Of a DNA stretch of 64,000 nucleotides, positions 63,081 to 64,000 are shown in pieces. The notes under the pieces are model-generated. The model saw nothing but the letters and a program-made list of their open reading frames with translations, was not told where the DNA came from and ran no database searches. The position numbers and the translations under genes are program-made. The stretch covers positions 328,501-392,500 of the forward strand of contig JAMWET010000532.1 of NCBI GenBank assembly GCA_024036415.1, read 5' to 3'. The DNA is from Prochilodus magdalenae. Lineage: Eukaryota > Chordata > Actinopteri > Characiformes > Prochilodontidae. Numbering within the stretch: position 1 is the stretch's first letter; each line of letters opens with the position of its first letter.

Positions 63081-64000
63081 AACATAGGAAAACAATCACA
63101 AAAAGGATCAGAATTCACAATTATGAGCAATATTGAACAGGATAACTGTTAGTAACTGCTAACTAGAAGACTACGGCGATAGTCAGTTACACAGAATGGG
63201 AGAGGTGTTGAGTGGTTTTTGAGGCAGAGCATTGTAAATGCTATATTTACTCATTTTAAGATATTTAGGGTGATACAAAGAAATAGATATGATTGCTTAT
63301 TTTAGGAAATTGCCAATGGCGGACACCTCACTTTCAGACTTTTGATCTATTTCTCTTCTTTTTCTGGACTTTGTGGATTGTTTTTTGCGATGTTTGGCGC
63401 ATGAAGTAGTGAAATCCATTACTTCTTTTGTGTATCCTGTTTACATATAGCTCCGGTTCCTGTACAGCAGGAAGCAAAGCAGAGACCTCTGCTCAACACA
63501 ATGAAGCAAGAAGGCAAACAAACGCCACTGATATTACTTCGAGTCAGACAGCTGATGGTAATGCCATGAAGTACAACAGCCGTTATGATTTAGCACTGAG
63601 CTCTGTATTGAAAGTGATGTGGCACACACTGCTGAGCTGATAGCATTTATCTGTGGCCAAAGCGTCCCAGAGGTGAGGGTCCTGGGTGGGAGGCTTCAAT
63701 GTTTCATAAGCATTTCATCCATGACGGCAGATCGCATCTGTTCTCCCCAGCCGAGAAAACACAGGAAACAGGAGGTTTATTTGTTTTTTTTTTTCCACTA
63801 ACAAGGCTCGGTTCTGTCCCAGTCCCACCGGCGCATTACAGAGCAGCAAAGAGCTGTGCTGGTGCTGCGAAGCTCCTGCCAATTATGCGTGTTGGATGGC
63901 TTCAATATCAGCGTTTTATTAGTGAGATGTAATTTGCGGTATGGATCTACAGTGGATGTAATAGCACTGCTGCCTTCCAGGTTTCTTCTGTGCTGTGAAA
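63081..64000. other. Non-coding stretch to window end
   Basis: No gene recognised. A T-rich tract lies at 63780-63795. The short frames at 63428-63932 have no domain. Confidence 0.5.

Overview
This window is eukaryotic, vertebrate and almost certainly teleost. It is AT-rich and has no operon-like gene packing and no long open reading frame (the longest is about 130 codons). It is full of repeats that I recognise by eye from fish genomes: several Tc1-like transposon families, a tRNA-headed SINE, the 3' end of a CR1/L2-like LINE, and short families with microsatellite tails. The mix of families suggests an otophysan fish such as a characiform, but that is an inference. No database search was possible, so every family name rests on pattern recognition.

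Layout. 1-6 kb: two short candidate exons (2126-2242, 4968-5038) that join in phase, separated by an intron-like stretch holding two Tc1-like elements. 6-12 kb: non-coding, with an AT microsatellite beside a decayed Tc1-like transposase at 9.1-9.7 kb and a CpG cluster near 10.2 kb. 12.2-13.5 kb: a recent tandem duplication carrying 20 and then 10 exact copies of a 20-bp unit. 13.5-24 kb: non-coding with simple repeats. 24.2-25.7 kb: two hairpin-forming (foldback) elements, the first with a perfect 8-bp target duplication. 27.9-34.7 kb: further Tc1 derivatives, a SINE/LINE tail and a possible LTR fragment. 36.2-37.7 kb: a third foldback element, with a 383-bp LTR-like insertion in one arm. 45-47 kb: an old 46-bp tandem array, a 5'-truncated LINE on the minus strand and a SINE. 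47.6-47.9 kb: two more candidate exons ending in a stop codon. 51.5-52.9 kb: a minisatellite of about 29 bp interrupted by a dispersed repeat. 53-64 kb: mostly single-copy, locally GC-rich DNA with clusters of developmental transcription-factor motifs, another SINE and one more Tc1 fragment.

No confident host gene is present. The sequence reads as a gene-poor or deep intronic/intergenic region. Its best-supported coding potential is an intact 54-residue helix-turn-helix ORF, present in two copies of the same internally deleted Tc1-like element (3.2-3.7 kb and 30.5-31.0 kb). Host function, if any, is most likely cis-regulatory (54.6-54.9, 58.6-58.8 and 61.6-62.0 kb), and that is only inference from motif content.
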